A stretch of 64,000 nucleotides of DNA from NCBI GenBank assembly GCA_902537235.1, contig CACBAO010000006.1:1-64000 (forward strand). The letters run 5' to 3'. Shown here piece by piece: positions 42,626 through 51,088 of the stretch. The translations under genes and the position numbers were made by a program. How positions within the stretch are numbered: position 1 is the stretch's first letter; every line of letters begins with the position of its first letter. Source of the stretch: an uncultured Alphaproteobacteria bacterium (GTDB lineage: Bacteria > Pseudomonadota > Alphaproteobacteria > Rhodobacterales > Rhodobacteraceae). Under the pieces are notes generated by a model. The model had not been told where the DNA came from and did not search any database. It saw nothing but the letters and a program-made list of their open reading frames with translations.

Positions 42626-44533
42626 TTAATTTTTCCTCTTCCATAACTTGATAAGCTTAGTAAATTTATTAAACATCTCATCCTTTGCTTGTTGATTAGT
42701 TATTTTATTTCCAAACCACTTTCTGGCTGTTTCAAAAAATATCGACCGTCCCACTGCAAACCCCTTTACGTGTTTATAATTTTTACATAGATCAAAAACT
42801 GAAGCCAATTTATCTGAGGGCGCATCCATGCCCAAAACGATTATTCCTTGGGCATATGGATCAAACTGCTGTATAATATTATTGGCTTTTGACCAAAACT
42901 CGACATTTTCAATAGGCTCTAGTTTCCACCAATCGGGATAAATATTATCTTCATACAATTTCTGCATAAGAGATAGGATCTGCTCAGGAGAGCAAGCTTT
43001 GTCATTTCTTTTTGTAATAATCTCCAATAATAGTTCATGGTTAGTAAGCCTACACGCTTGCGCTAATTGACTTAAAAGTTTTACTTGATGTTCATAGATG
43101 TCTTTTGGATCATCATTTCTTAAGGGTGCCAAGACTTTCACACAATGATTAACTGGCCAGTTTGCCAGTCGTGATCCTATATCAGGCTCCTCAGTTAATT
43201 CTAAAGGAAATACACCTGCCTTTTCAATTGGTCTACCAATCCATATGTCATGATCAGACGCGGCATGCAAAGAGCTTTCTGCATATTCTTCATCTAAAAG
43301 GATACCTACATTTTCATGCTCAGTTTTTTGCGCCTCCAAGCAGGCCTCTAATGCCATTGATTTGAAAACAGCGATATCCTCTTTTTGTTTTTCATTTTCC
43401 TCTGCTAGCTTTTTAAATTGCACTCTGTGATCTATTGCCAAAGTAAAAAGGTTATCAAAACTCTTTCTTCGATTTGTACTCCAATGCAGTTGTTCAAGAA
43501 ATGTATCTTGTCTTAAAGAAAAGTGCTGGCTACCATTTTTGAGGTAGTGTTCTAACTCTATTTTAGATGGATAAGCTGGTGCACATCCATGTCGAGAGAC
43601 TGCTAAAGCACCACATGCATTGGCATACTTCGCGCATAATTCCAACGACTGATCATTTAACCAACCATATAAAAAACCTGCCATAAAGCCATCACCAGCA
43701 CCCAGGACATTAAATATCTCAATTTTATTAACTTTTACAGAAATACCTGAATCCCAGTTAATTATAGCATTGGGGAAAACGGTGCACCCCATGGCGCCCC
43801 TTTTACAGACTATTATAGCTTGCGTTAGTTCACGACAGATTCGAAGCGCCTTTAATGTGTCTTGAGTTCCTCCAGCTATATGCCATTCTTCTTCCGTTCC
43901 TACAATAAGATCACAGTGGCTTATGATTTTTTGAACATGACTTGTTACGACCTTACTTTCTTCGAACCTGCTCTCACCATCACCATGACCGCCTAGGGAC
44001 CAGAGGTTCGGACGATAATCAATATCAAACCCGACAAGCACATTATTATTTTTTGCATAGTTAATTGCTTGGAACGAAGCTTCTGATACTTGCTTCGAGC
44101 TAAAGTGGGTACCGGTTACAACAACACATTTTGAGCGTTTAATAAAATCTGGATCAATTTCATTCTTTGTTAGGCCCATATCAGCACAATTCTCACGGTA
44201 AAATAATAGAGGGAATTGTTCCTTATCGCGAATTCCTAAAATAGCGAGAGCGGACAAACGTTTCTTATCAATAATAATTCCCTCTGTGTTTACACCCTCT
44301 CTAGTTAATTGCTCAGTAATAAATCGCCCGAAATGCTCATCACCTACTCTTGTAATGACTGCAGATCTCAAACCTAATCTTGACGCTCCGATGCTAATGT
44401 TAGTAGGACTACCCCCAATGTATTTTTGGAACGACGTCATGTCTTCCAGTCGTCCTCCAACTTGCCCTCCATATAAATCTACTGAAGATCGTCCAATTGT
44501 TATTACATCAAGATCATTTTTTTGATTAACCAT
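42626..44533 (-). CDS. iolC: Bifunctional 5-dehydro-2-deoxygluconokinase with C-terminal DUF2090 domain
   Basis: Two-domain protein of 635 aa common in Proteobacteria. Residues 1-330 form a PfkB kinase (ITIGRSSVDLYGGQVGG, GGSPTNISIGASRLG, catalytic LGAGDGFMAGFLYGWLND). Residues about 345-635 form the DUF2090 domain (FTLAIDHRVQFKKLAEE, LLLEIITKRNDK, IIVLGMDAPSDKL), thought to have an aldolase-like fold. It phosphorylates 2-deoxy-5-keto-gluconate; the second domain may cleave the product. It lies 51 bases after the transporter ATPase. Confidence 0.94.
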   Translation of the reverse strand: MVNQKNDLDVITIGRSSVDLYGGQVGGRLEDMTSFQKYIGGSPTNISIGASRLGLRSAVITRVGDEHFGRFITEQLTREGVNTEGIIIDKKRLSALAILGIRDKEQFPLLFYRENCADMGLTKNEIDPDFIKRSKCVVVTGTHFSSKQVSEASFQAINYAKNNNVLVGFDIDYRPNLWSLGGHGDGESRFEESKVVTSHVQKIISHCDLIVGTEEEWHIAGGTQDTLKALRICRELTQAIIVCKRGAMGCTVFPNAIINWDSGISVKVNKIEIFNVLGAGDGFMAGFLYGWLNDQSLELCAKYANACGALAVSRHGCAPAYPSKIELEHYLKNGSQHFSLRQDTFLEQLHWSTNRRKSFDNLFTLAIDHRVQFKKLAEENEKQKEDIAVFKSMALEACLEAQKTEHENVGILLDEEYAESSLHAASDHDIWIGRPIEKAGVFPLELTEEPDIGSRLANWPVNHCVKVLAPLRNDDPKDIYEHQVKLLSQLAQACRLTNHELLLEIITKRNDKACSPEQILSLMQKLYEDNIYPDWWKLEPIENVEFWSKANNIIQQFDPYAQGIIVLGMDAPSDKLASVFDLCKNYKHVKGFAVGRSIFFETARKWFGNKITNQQAKDEMFNKFTKLIKLWKRKN

Positions 44534-44584
44534 TTTACTTTTAAGCCTTTCAAAAAGCTGATGTTTTCTCCTTTTAAATCACTG

Positions 44585-45349
44585 CTATCTTCCGGAGAAT
44601 TCTGTTTCAAGTTTCTCTAACTCTGCACCACCTGCCATCAAGGGTCTAAGGTTATTCATATCAATTTCGTCTCTTGATCCCTCGGCCAAAACTTTTCCTC
44701 TGTTCAGAAAAGCAAAACGATCTCCCAAAAGCTTAGCATGCATATCATTATGGGTTATGAATATTATGGCTATGTCACCTAACTCTTTTACTTTTTTTAT
44801 AGTTCTTAAAACTTCTAACTGCTGTTTTTGTCCGAGGGCCGAAGTTGGCTCATCCAGAATAAGAACATTGGCTCCAAAATAAATAGCTCTAGCGATCGCT
44901 AGTGTCTGTCTTTGACCGCCTGACATAGTTCCTATCGGTTGTGTTGGGTCCGCTACATCAATACCCAGTTTCGCCATTTCCTTTTTTGTGATGGTATTCA
45001 TCAGAGGCATATTTAAAAATAAGCCTTTGGTAATCTCTCTACCTAGAAAGAAATTTCTAGTCACACTCATCAAAGGTTGTAACGCCAAGTCCTGATAAAC
45101 TGTACCGATACCAGCAGACACAGCCTGTCTTGGTGACTTAAAATTCACTGGCTCACCGCTCAGCAGTATTTCGCCCTCACTAGGCATGTGGACCCCAGAT
45201 AACAGTTTTATTAGTGTTGATTTACCTGCACCATTATCACCCAATAAAGCCGTTATCTCACCCTTAAAAACCTTAAATGATATATCCTTCAGCGCTATTA
45301 TGTTACCAAAAAACTTCGATACACCCCTAAATTCAATTGATGGGATCAT
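44585..45349 (-). CDS. Sugar/inositol ABC transporter, ATP-binding protein
   Basis: Single-domain ATPase of 254 aa for a carbohydrate importer of the CUT2 type. Walker A is LLGDNGAGKSTLIKLLSG, the Q-loop is TVYQDLALQPLMSV, the signature is TMSGGQRQTLAIARA, Walker B is VLILDEPTSALG and the switch histidine is IIFITHND. CUT2 ATPases such as RbsA usually have two domains, but FrcA-type single-domain versions occur in alphaproteobacteria. It is seven bases from the permease. An inositol cargo is inferred from the operon. Confidence 0.92.
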   Translation of the reverse strand: MIPSIEFRGVSKFFGNIIALKDISFKVFKGEITALLGDNGAGKSTLIKLLSGVHMPSEGEILLSGEPVNFKSPRQAVSAGIGTVYQDLALQPLMSVTRNFFLGREITKGLFLNMPLMNTITKKEMAKLGIDVADPTQPIGTMSGGQRQTLAIARAIYFGANVLILDEPTSALGQKQQLEVLRTIKKVKELGDIAIIFITHNDMHAKLLGDRFAFLNRGKVLAEGSRDEIDMNNLRPLMAGGAELEKLETEFSGR

Positions 45350-45356
45350 AGTCTCT

Positions 45357-46415
45357 TTAGCCTTTCACTATCCTGTCTCTCAAAAATTGGTTTAAAAGAG
45401 CAGATCCTAAAATTAGCATTCCTAGCATCACCCTAAAAAGGTTATTGTCGATAAAAGGTACAAAGTTTATTCCTCGGCTTGCGATTGCAAAAATTAATGC
45501 CCCAAGAACTGCTCCAACGACAGAGCCGTAACCGCCGGTTAATGCACAGCCGCCAATAACCGCCGCTGCAATTGCATGTAGTTCACGAAAATCTCCTGCT
45601 TTGGGATCTGATGCACCAGATGTCATTACGGTTAAAATACCTAAGAGACAGGCAAGAGAGGTCGAGATCATAAATAAGCTAATTTTCACCCTTGCTACTG
45701 GAACACCAACAGCTCTTGCAGCCACTGGGTCACCTCCAGACGCATAGATCCAATTTCCATATGGTGTTCGATTGGTAATGAAAGCAACTATGAATACAAG
45801 AATGATAAAGTAATAAACTTCGGCATCGAAGGGAACCCCAAAAGCCTTGTCGAATGCGAAAATGTTATCAATCAGTGTAGGATCCTCTCCACCTCCTGGG
45901 GGTGGTTTTAGATTTGCCTTCACAGATAATCTAGATTGATTGAAAAACGTTTGGCTTAGAAAAACTGCGAACCCTCTACTAGCAAACCAAAATGCCAGAG
46001 TTACGATAAAGCTGGGAAGTCCCGTTCTAACAACAATTACTCCAATGATAAATCCTAAAAAAGCCAGCTCTATAAAGGTTAAAATGATCGCCAACTCAAT
46101 AGGCACTCCAAATAAAAGAAAAATGGCAAAGCTATGTCCAGCTAAAGCAATATTTGCTCCCATGCTGAGATCAAACTCTCCTGCTATCATCAAAAGAGAG
46201 GCACCGATAGCTAAGATGCCCACAAACGCTGCTAGCTCAACCCATGCCTGGATTCCAATTGGATTTAGCCACATTGCTCCAAAGGTGCCACTGATTGAGG
46301 TAAGCGTCATAAAAGTAATGACAATTATTATTAAACCAAAAACAGACCCTAACTCTGGTCTAGATATAGATCTTCTGATTAATCCGATATCTCGTATGCG
46401 TTCATCAGATGCCAT
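45357..46415 (-). CDS. Sugar/inositol ABC transporter permease
   Basis: Inner-membrane permease of the branched-chain-type/CUT2 family, 352 aa with 8-10 helices. Typical segments are GEFDLSMGANIALAGHSFAIFL, VVRTGLPSFIVTLAFWFASRGFAVFL and the C-terminal AAVIGGCALTGGYGSVVGAVLGALIFAI. A periplasmic loop NQSRLSVKANLKPPPGGGEDP is present. It is the second gene of the operon, separated from the binding-protein gene by a perfect hairpin. Confidence 0.92.
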   Translation of the reverse strand: MASDERIRDIGLIRRSISRPELGSVFGLIIIVITFMTLTSISGTFGAMWLNPIGIQAWVELAAFVGILAIGASLLMIAGEFDLSMGANIALAGHSFAIFLLFGVPIELAIILTFIELAFLGFIIGVIVVRTGLPSFIVTLAFWFASRGFAVFLSQTFFNQSRLSVKANLKPPPGGGEDPTLIDNIFAFDKAFGVPFDAEVYYFIILVFIVAFITNRTPYGNWIYASGGDPVAARAVGVPVARVKISLFMISTSLACLLGILTVMTSGASDPKAGDFRELHAIAAAVIGGCALTGGYGSVVGAVLGALIFAIASRGINFVPFIDNNLFRVMLGMLILGSALLNQFLRDRIVKG

Positions 46416-46433
46416 TTGTCCCCCTAAAATAAA

Positions 46434-46460
46434 TCTGGCAAATCGCCATGATTTGCCAGA
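46434..46460 (-). terminator. Intercistronic hairpin between binding protein and permease
   Basis: TCTGGCAAATC and GATTTGCCAGA form a perfect 11-bp stem around a five-base loop. On the minus strand no T run follows. It probably protects the upstream mRNA end and lowers permease expression relative to the binding protein, a known arrangement in ABC operons. Confidence 0.65.
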
Positions 46461-46489
46461 CCGTTATAAATAAGAAAGAGGTATACTTC

Positions 46490-47416
46490 TTATCTTTCTT
46501 TTCCTGCTAGTTTCTTCACTAATTCAACATTTCCCTTTGTCACAAAACCTGGACCTGAGTTAATTGAATTACCTGGAAGAGTACCATTTCTATGATTTAG
46601 GTGTAGTACTACCACTGGTACATAGCCTTGCAAAAATTGCTGCTGGTCGATGGCGTAGTTAACTGTACCGTCAATTATTCCATCCACAATTGCTGGTCCG
46701 AGGTCAAAACAACCTAAAACGACTTTTCCAGCTTTACCCATTTCCTTAAGAGCAGCTATAGTTGGATCACAACCAGTAGGACCAACGGCCATTATAGCTC
46801 CTGTATCTGGATTGGAAGACATATGTGCGATAACGGTGTTTTTGATATCATCGAAATCTGATGAAACCTCAACCATATTTAGCTTCTCACCCATACCGTC
46901 AGCAAAACCTTGGCATCTATCTTTAAGAGCTGTATTCATTGGCTCGTGGTTAAAGCAAACTGAGTTCTTTCCACCCAACCCTTTGCTTTTTTCGCCGCCA
47001 CCTAGACCAGCTTCATATTCAGGTTGTCCAACGTGCATTACAGCACCTAAGCTTTTTGAAACGCCGGCTCCAGAATTCATTGATATAACTGGAATTCCTG
47101 CTGCAACAGCTGCCTTAATTGGTCCACCTAAAATATCTGGTGCAGGTATTGACACGACAATACCATCTGGCTTCTGAGCAATAGCAGCTTCAATCAAAGA
47201 TGCCATTTCGTTTAAGTCTCCAGTTGGTGGGTTTCTGTATTGAACATCTGCACCGGTGTCTGCCTTTGCAGCCTCAACTCCATTTCTAACAACTCCCCAA
47301 AAGGCGTCTGTATCAGATCCGTGAGTTACCACGATTATGTTTGCTTTATGATCTGCACCAAAAGAAACACCAGTTGATAGAACTAGCGCTATCAATGTAA
47401 CTAATAATTTTTTCAT
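46490..47416 (-). CDS. Sugar/inositol ABC transporter substrate-binding protein
   Basis: Periplasmic binding protein of the ribose/LacI-like family (Peripla_BP_4), 308 aa. The signal peptide is MKKLLVTLIALVLSTGVSFGA. Sugar-binding features are VVTHGSDTDAFWGVVRNGVEAA, PDGIVVSIPAPDILGGPIKAAVAAGIPVISMNSG and the hinge strand VVLGCFDLGPAIVDGI. The start has GGAGGAAAA upstream. It is first in the iol operon and likely the most expressed, given the hairpin downstream. myo-Inositol is the inferred ligand. Confidence 0.93.
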   Translation of the reverse strand: MKKLLVTLIALVLSTGVSFGADHKANIIVVTHGSDTDAFWGVVRNGVEAAKADTGADVQYRNPPTGDLNEMASLIEAAIAQKPDGIVVSIPAPDILGGPIKAAVAAGIPVISMNSGAGVSKSLGAVMHVGQPEYEAGLGGGEKSKGLGGKNSVCFNHEPMNTALKDRCQGFADGMGEKLNMVEVSSDFDDIKNTVIAHMSSNPDTGAIMAVGPTGCDPTIAALKEMGKAGKVVLGCFDLGPAIVDGIIDGTVNYAIDQQQFLQGYVPVVVLHLNHRNGTLPGNSINSGPGFVTKGNVELVKKLAGKER

Positions 47417-47480
47417 GAATAATTTTCCTCCATTTATATTTAAAGAGACAAGAATCTTGGAGAATCCAGTCCCTCGAACA

Positions 47481-47498
47481 GTTAAATATTAAATTAAC
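47481..47498. promoter_or_regulatory. AT-rich inverted repeat in the divergent iol promoter region
   Basis: GTTAA and TTAAC flank an eight-base spacer in the 207-base gap between the binding-protein gene and the divergent dehydrogenase gene. It could be an operator, but AT-rich chance symmetry cannot be excluded. Confidence 0.2.
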
Positions 47499-47623
47499 GC
47501 AAAATCAATATCAAAAGTGGTGCTTATAAAAGAAATGTAATAAAATTTTGACACAAGATTGGAAACAAATGTTTTTGGAGCGCACTAAAAAATAATTATT
47601 AGTCATTTGCTTAGGAGAGTCAT

Positions 47624-48748
47624 ATGAAAGGTATTGGTGTAGGAGTTATCGGTACGGGGTTTATGGGGAAAGCCCATTCAGTTGCCTACAGTGGATCTGC
47701 TTCAGTTTTTGGAACAGGATTGAGGCCAAGACTAGAGATAGTTTGTGACTTGAGCCCCAAGAGAGCCAGCCAAAGAGCAACAGACCTTGGCTTTTCACGG
47801 TATACAAGTAGCTGGCAAGACGTCGTTAACGATCCAGAAGTAAAACTAGTTTCTGTTTGCACACCGAACGACACGCATGCCGATATTGCGATTGCAGCTT
47901 TAAAGTTGGGAAAAAGTGTGTGGTGTGAAAAACCTATGTCTAGTAATCTCCCCGATAGCAAGAAAATGCTTGCAGCATCTAAGAAGAGCAAAGGCAAAAC
48001 AATTATTGGTTACAACTATACAAAAAATCCAGCAGTATTACATGCACGAGAGTTAATAGAAACTGGTGTCATTGGCGACGTTGCCGGTTTTTTCTGTCGT
48101 TATGATGTTGATAATGAGGCCGATAAAAAAAGACCATGGTCGTGGCGTATGTCGAGAAAAGCGTCTGGTACTGGTGCAAATGGAGATATATTGAGTCACG
48201 TTATAAGCGTGGCGCACTTTTTAGTTGGATCGACAATATCTAAAGTAGTAGGGGATATAAATATTGTACACCTAAAAAGAAAGGATCCAACTAATAGAAA
48301 ACAAACTAAGACCGTTGATAACGATGACATGATCTCTGCTCTTATTCATTTCCAAAATGGGGTACATGGGCATATCGGTGCCAGTCGCGTTACTTGGGGT
48401 AAAAAATGTGGACTTACATGGGAGGTACATGGAACCGAGGGCACCATAATATTTGATCAGGAAAGACTAAACGAGATCAAACTATTTACACGACAAAAAA
48501 AGAAAAGCACCGATGGCTTTAGAACAATTTTAACGGGTCCTGATCATCCTTTTTATAAATCCTTTCTGCCTAATGGAGGTCACAGTTTAGGATTTATGGA
48601 TGTCAAGATGTGTGAACTACAGATGCTCCTGTTCGCAATAGAGCACGATACTGAGACTTGGCCCAATTTTGAATCAGGATATGAAATAGAAAAAGTAATG
48701 GACGCTGTAGATAGATCAGCACTTAGTGGAAAGTGGATTAAGATTTAG
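47624..48748 (+). CDS. Gfo/Idh/MocA family oxidoreductase
   Basis: NAD(P)-dependent sugar/inositol dehydrogenase of 374 aa. The Rossmann motif is VGVIGTGFMGKAHSVAY, followed by SVCTPNDTHADIAIAALKLGKSVWCEKPM with the conserved EKP lysine, and GYNYTKNPAVLHARELI. Divergent from the inositol operon and with a strong AGGAG site, it is probably a second inositol-type dehydrogenase acting on scyllo-inositol or another isomer; that is inference. Confidence 0.9.
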   Translation: MKGIGVGVIGTGFMGKAHSVAYSGSASVFGTGLRPRLEIVCDLSPKRASQRATDLGFSRYTSSWQDVVNDPEVKLVSVCTPNDTHADIAIAALKLGKSVWCEKPMSSNLPDSKKMLAASKKSKGKTIIGYNYTKNPAVLHARELIETGVIGDVAGFFCRYDVDNEADKKRPWSWRMSRKASGTGANGDILSHVISVAHFLVGSTISKVVGDINIVHLKRKDPTNRKQTKTVDNDDMISALIHFQNGVHGHIGASRVTWGKKCGLTWEVHGTEGTIIFDQERLNEIKLFTRQKKKSTDGFRTILTGPDHPFYKSFLPNGGHSLGFMDVKMCELQMLLFAIEHDTETWPNFESGYEIEKVMDAVDRSALSGKWIKI

Positions 48749-48754
48749 TTAACA

Positions 48755-49750
48755 TCAGCTCAAATAAACTGTTCTACCTGTTTTAGCAGATTTAAGAGCA
48801 TTTTCGGCTAAGTACAGTGCGTAATAACCATCATAACTGTCAGGTTTAGGCATTGACCGTTTTTTTATACAGTCAACAAAGTAGTCGATTTGATTTTTGT
48901 AAGCGTCTATGTACCTTGTCATAAAAAAGTGGTGCAACCTATCTTTAGTTGTTCCAGCTTCCTTTGCTAGTTCTATCTCCGAGAGAGTGGGATTGTTAAC
49001 TTTTAAACTTCCTTTCGACCCATGAACCTCGACTCTTTGATCATAACCATATGTCGCCCTTCGTGAGTTAATTATTGAAATCTGCTTTCCAGAAATGGTT
49101 CTCATTAAAATAGTGGCAGTATCGTAATCACCGGCTTGCTCAATTTTTTTGCTTACAAAATTGGATCCTAAAGCGGTGATAGAATGTATTTTCTCATCAG
49201 CTAAGAAGACAGCCATATCGAGATCATGGATAGCCATATCTTTAAATATACCACCAGATTGTTTAATATATTCAATTGTTGGCGGATTTGGGTCTCTTGA
49301 TGTTATGGTGATTTGCTCAATAACCCCAATCTCTTTTTTGGTTAAATGTGCTTTCAATTTTGCGAAATGAGGGTCAAATCTTCTATTAAACCCGAGCATT
49401 ACTTGAGATTTGGATTCGCTAACTAATTGAACGAGTTTCTTAACTTTTCTTAAATTTAGATCAAGAGGTTTTTCGCAGAACACAGCTTTTTTAGTATAAA
49501 GAAATCTTTTTATAAGATCGACATGTGTATCAGTGGGAGTGCAGATAAGAATACCCTTAATTTGATCATTATTAGTAATGTCATCAAGTGACATTTGTTG
49601 ACACGAATACCTTTTTTGAAGTCTATTAATTTCATTATTTATTGGATCGTGTATAGCAGCAAGCTCAGCGTTGGAGTTTGCTTGAATTGTATCAGCGTGA
49701 ACTTTACCAATTCTGCCCATTCCCAAAATTGCAAATTTTATTCGCATCAT
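48755..49750 (-). CDS. iolG: Inositol 2-dehydrogenase
   Basis: Oxidises myo-inositol to 2-keto-myo-inositol with NAD+, the first catabolic step. It is 331 aa, standard. The dinucleotide fold is FAILGMGRIGKVHADTIQ, the catalytic lysine is in AVFCEKPLD, and the substrate region is MLGFNRRFDPHFAKLK with IFKDMAIHDLDMAVFL. The RRFDP and HDLDM motifs favour IolG over other family members. It ends six bases from the convergent dehydrogenase. A PhyH-type gene lies 15 bases upstream in the same direction. Confidence 0.92.
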   Translation of the reverse strand: MMRIKFAILGMGRIGKVHADTIQANSNAELAAIHDPINNEINRLQKRYSCQQMSLDDITNNDQIKGILICTPTDTHVDLIKRFLYTKKAVFCEKPLDLNLRKVKKLVQLVSESKSQVMLGFNRRFDPHFAKLKAHLTKKEIGVIEQITITSRDPNPPTIEYIKQSGGIFKDMAIHDLDMAVFLADEKIHSITALGSNFVSKKIEQAGDYDTATILMRTISGKQISIINSRRATYGYDQRVEVHGSKGSLKVNNPTLSEIELAKEAGTTKDRLHHFFMTRYIDAYKNQIDYFVDCIKKRSMPKPDSYDGYYALYLAENALKSAKTGRTVYLS

Positions 49751-49765
49751 ATTATCAAAAGCTCT

Positions 49766-50950
49766 TTACGAAGATTGTCGAATATCAAGTAAATTCAATT
49801 CTTCAAAGACAAAAGTTGGTTCTTTTTCAGCTTTTAATGACTCAATGATAATCATAGCTTGGGTTTTTGGCGCCATTCCGTCTATGGGAGGATCCAGATC
49901 TAAATTAGTTGGAAATGAATAGCCCTCCGAACTTGCCCCCACAACATTTTCGATTAGCCTGAAAGGCATCTTTTTTTTCATAACTAATTCTAATAACCGA
50001 GGGTATAGTGTCTTAGCCATAGTTTTCCTATCAATGGTTTCCATTGCTCTTCCAAATGCTGATGATATTTGGAGTAGATTGGCCATTCTTTTTACTGATT
50101 TAGTTTTATTATTTCCTGCTCCATGCATAACAGCAGGATTAAAGAACACAGCATCTCCCTTTGTCATTTCAATCTGAACAGCATTTTTATCGAAGAATTT
50201 TTGATACTTCTCATTAGAAAAGTCAATATAGCCCCTTCTATATAATTGGGAGTACGGTAGTAAGAGCGTAGGCCCACTTTCAATACTCATGTCGCAGTGC
50301 GCAATTGCGCCTTGAAGTGTAAGGTAAGGTGACATTGCATGTACATGTAGAGGCCAACTGGCAGATTGTTCACCTGACATAAATCCTAAGTGATAGTCTC
50401 TATGAGCATTTTGAGCTTTTCCACCAGGATTCACTCTATTGACTTGTGCCGTTACTTGGTAATTGGGGCCAAGCCAAGCTTCTGAAGCTAACGCGATGGC
50501 TTCTGAGCAATAGTAATCTATAAAGTTTTGTGGGTCCTTCATACAGTGCTTTTGGAGTGAATTCCATATTCTATCGTTCGCTCCTGGTTTAGCAAAGTGA
50601 TCGCCTACATTCCCATTTAATTTTTCAGAGTTTATTATTTCTTCAAAATTAGTCGTTGCTATGTCGACCACAGAAGTATTTTCAATAGCATTTGAAATCG
50701 CAATTATTCCCGCACCGCTTTCGAATACGCTAGACCACTCAGTTAGTAATTCCTGTTTTCTCTCAAATAAATTTGCACAGTCTCTGACTAACTGCCCAGA
50801 ATAAATTGGAATATTATTCTTAATTTCTATAGCAAGCGGCGCATCAGCTTTTGTTGTTTCTCGGTTAACAATTTTTTCAAAAGTTTGAAAATTCTCATGT
50901 TCCTCATTGGAGGGAATTTTTTTTTCTAAATCAGTAATTCCATCTTTCAT
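49766..50950 (-). CDS. Phytanoyl-CoA dioxygenase family protein
   Basis: Fe(II)/2-oxoglutarate-dependent dioxygenase-like protein of 394 aa. The jelly-roll iron motif HxD is in NAHRDYHLGF and the distal histidine in FFNPAVMHGAGNNKTKSVKRMANLLQIS, whose arginine would bind 2-oxoglutarate. Members hydroxylate varied small molecules. It is 15 bases upstream of iolG in the same direction, so the two are likely co-transcribed, but the link to inositol is not established. A 19-bp tandem repeat lies upstream of its start. Confidence 0.82.
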   Translation of the reverse strand: MKDGITDLEKKIPSNEEHENFQTFEKIVNRETTKADAPLAIEIKNNIPIYSGQLVRDCANLFERKQELLTEWSSVFESGAGIIAISNAIENTSVVDIATTNFEEIINSEKLNGNVGDHFAKPGANDRIWNSLQKHCMKDPQNFIDYYCSEAIALASEAWLGPNYQVTAQVNRVNPGGKAQNAHRDYHLGFMSGEQSASWPLHVHAMSPYLTLQGAIAHCDMSIESGPTLLLPYSQLYRRGYIDFSNEKYQKFFDKNAVQIEMTKGDAVFFNPAVMHGAGNNKTKSVKRMANLLQISSAFGRAMETIDRKTMAKTLYPRLLELVMKKKMPFRLIENVVGASSEGYSFPTNLDLDPPIDGMAPKTQAMIIIESLKAEKEPTFVFEELNLLDIRQSS

Positions 50951-51021
50951 GTCTTAATCTCCAAGTGCTAATGTATCCAATTTTAATCTTTTTTTTGAGA
51001 ACGAAAACTAAATTTTTAATC

Positions 51022-51059
51022 AGATAGGAAGATTAATAATAGATAGGAAGATTAATAAT
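51022..51059. repeat. Tandem 19-bp direct repeat
   Basis: The unit AGATAGGAAGATTAATAAT occurs twice, exactly, head to tail. It lies between the CoA-transferase stop and the start of the PhyH-type gene. It could be a recent duplication or a doubled binding site. Confidence 0.9.
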
Positions 51060-51088
51060 TCTCAAAACATTAACCAGCTAAGCCGTTG

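Noticed and set aside
45940-46473. Plus-strand ORF of 177 aa opposite the permease
   Set aside because: Long only because of the opposite-strand codon pattern; the permease frame has all family features.
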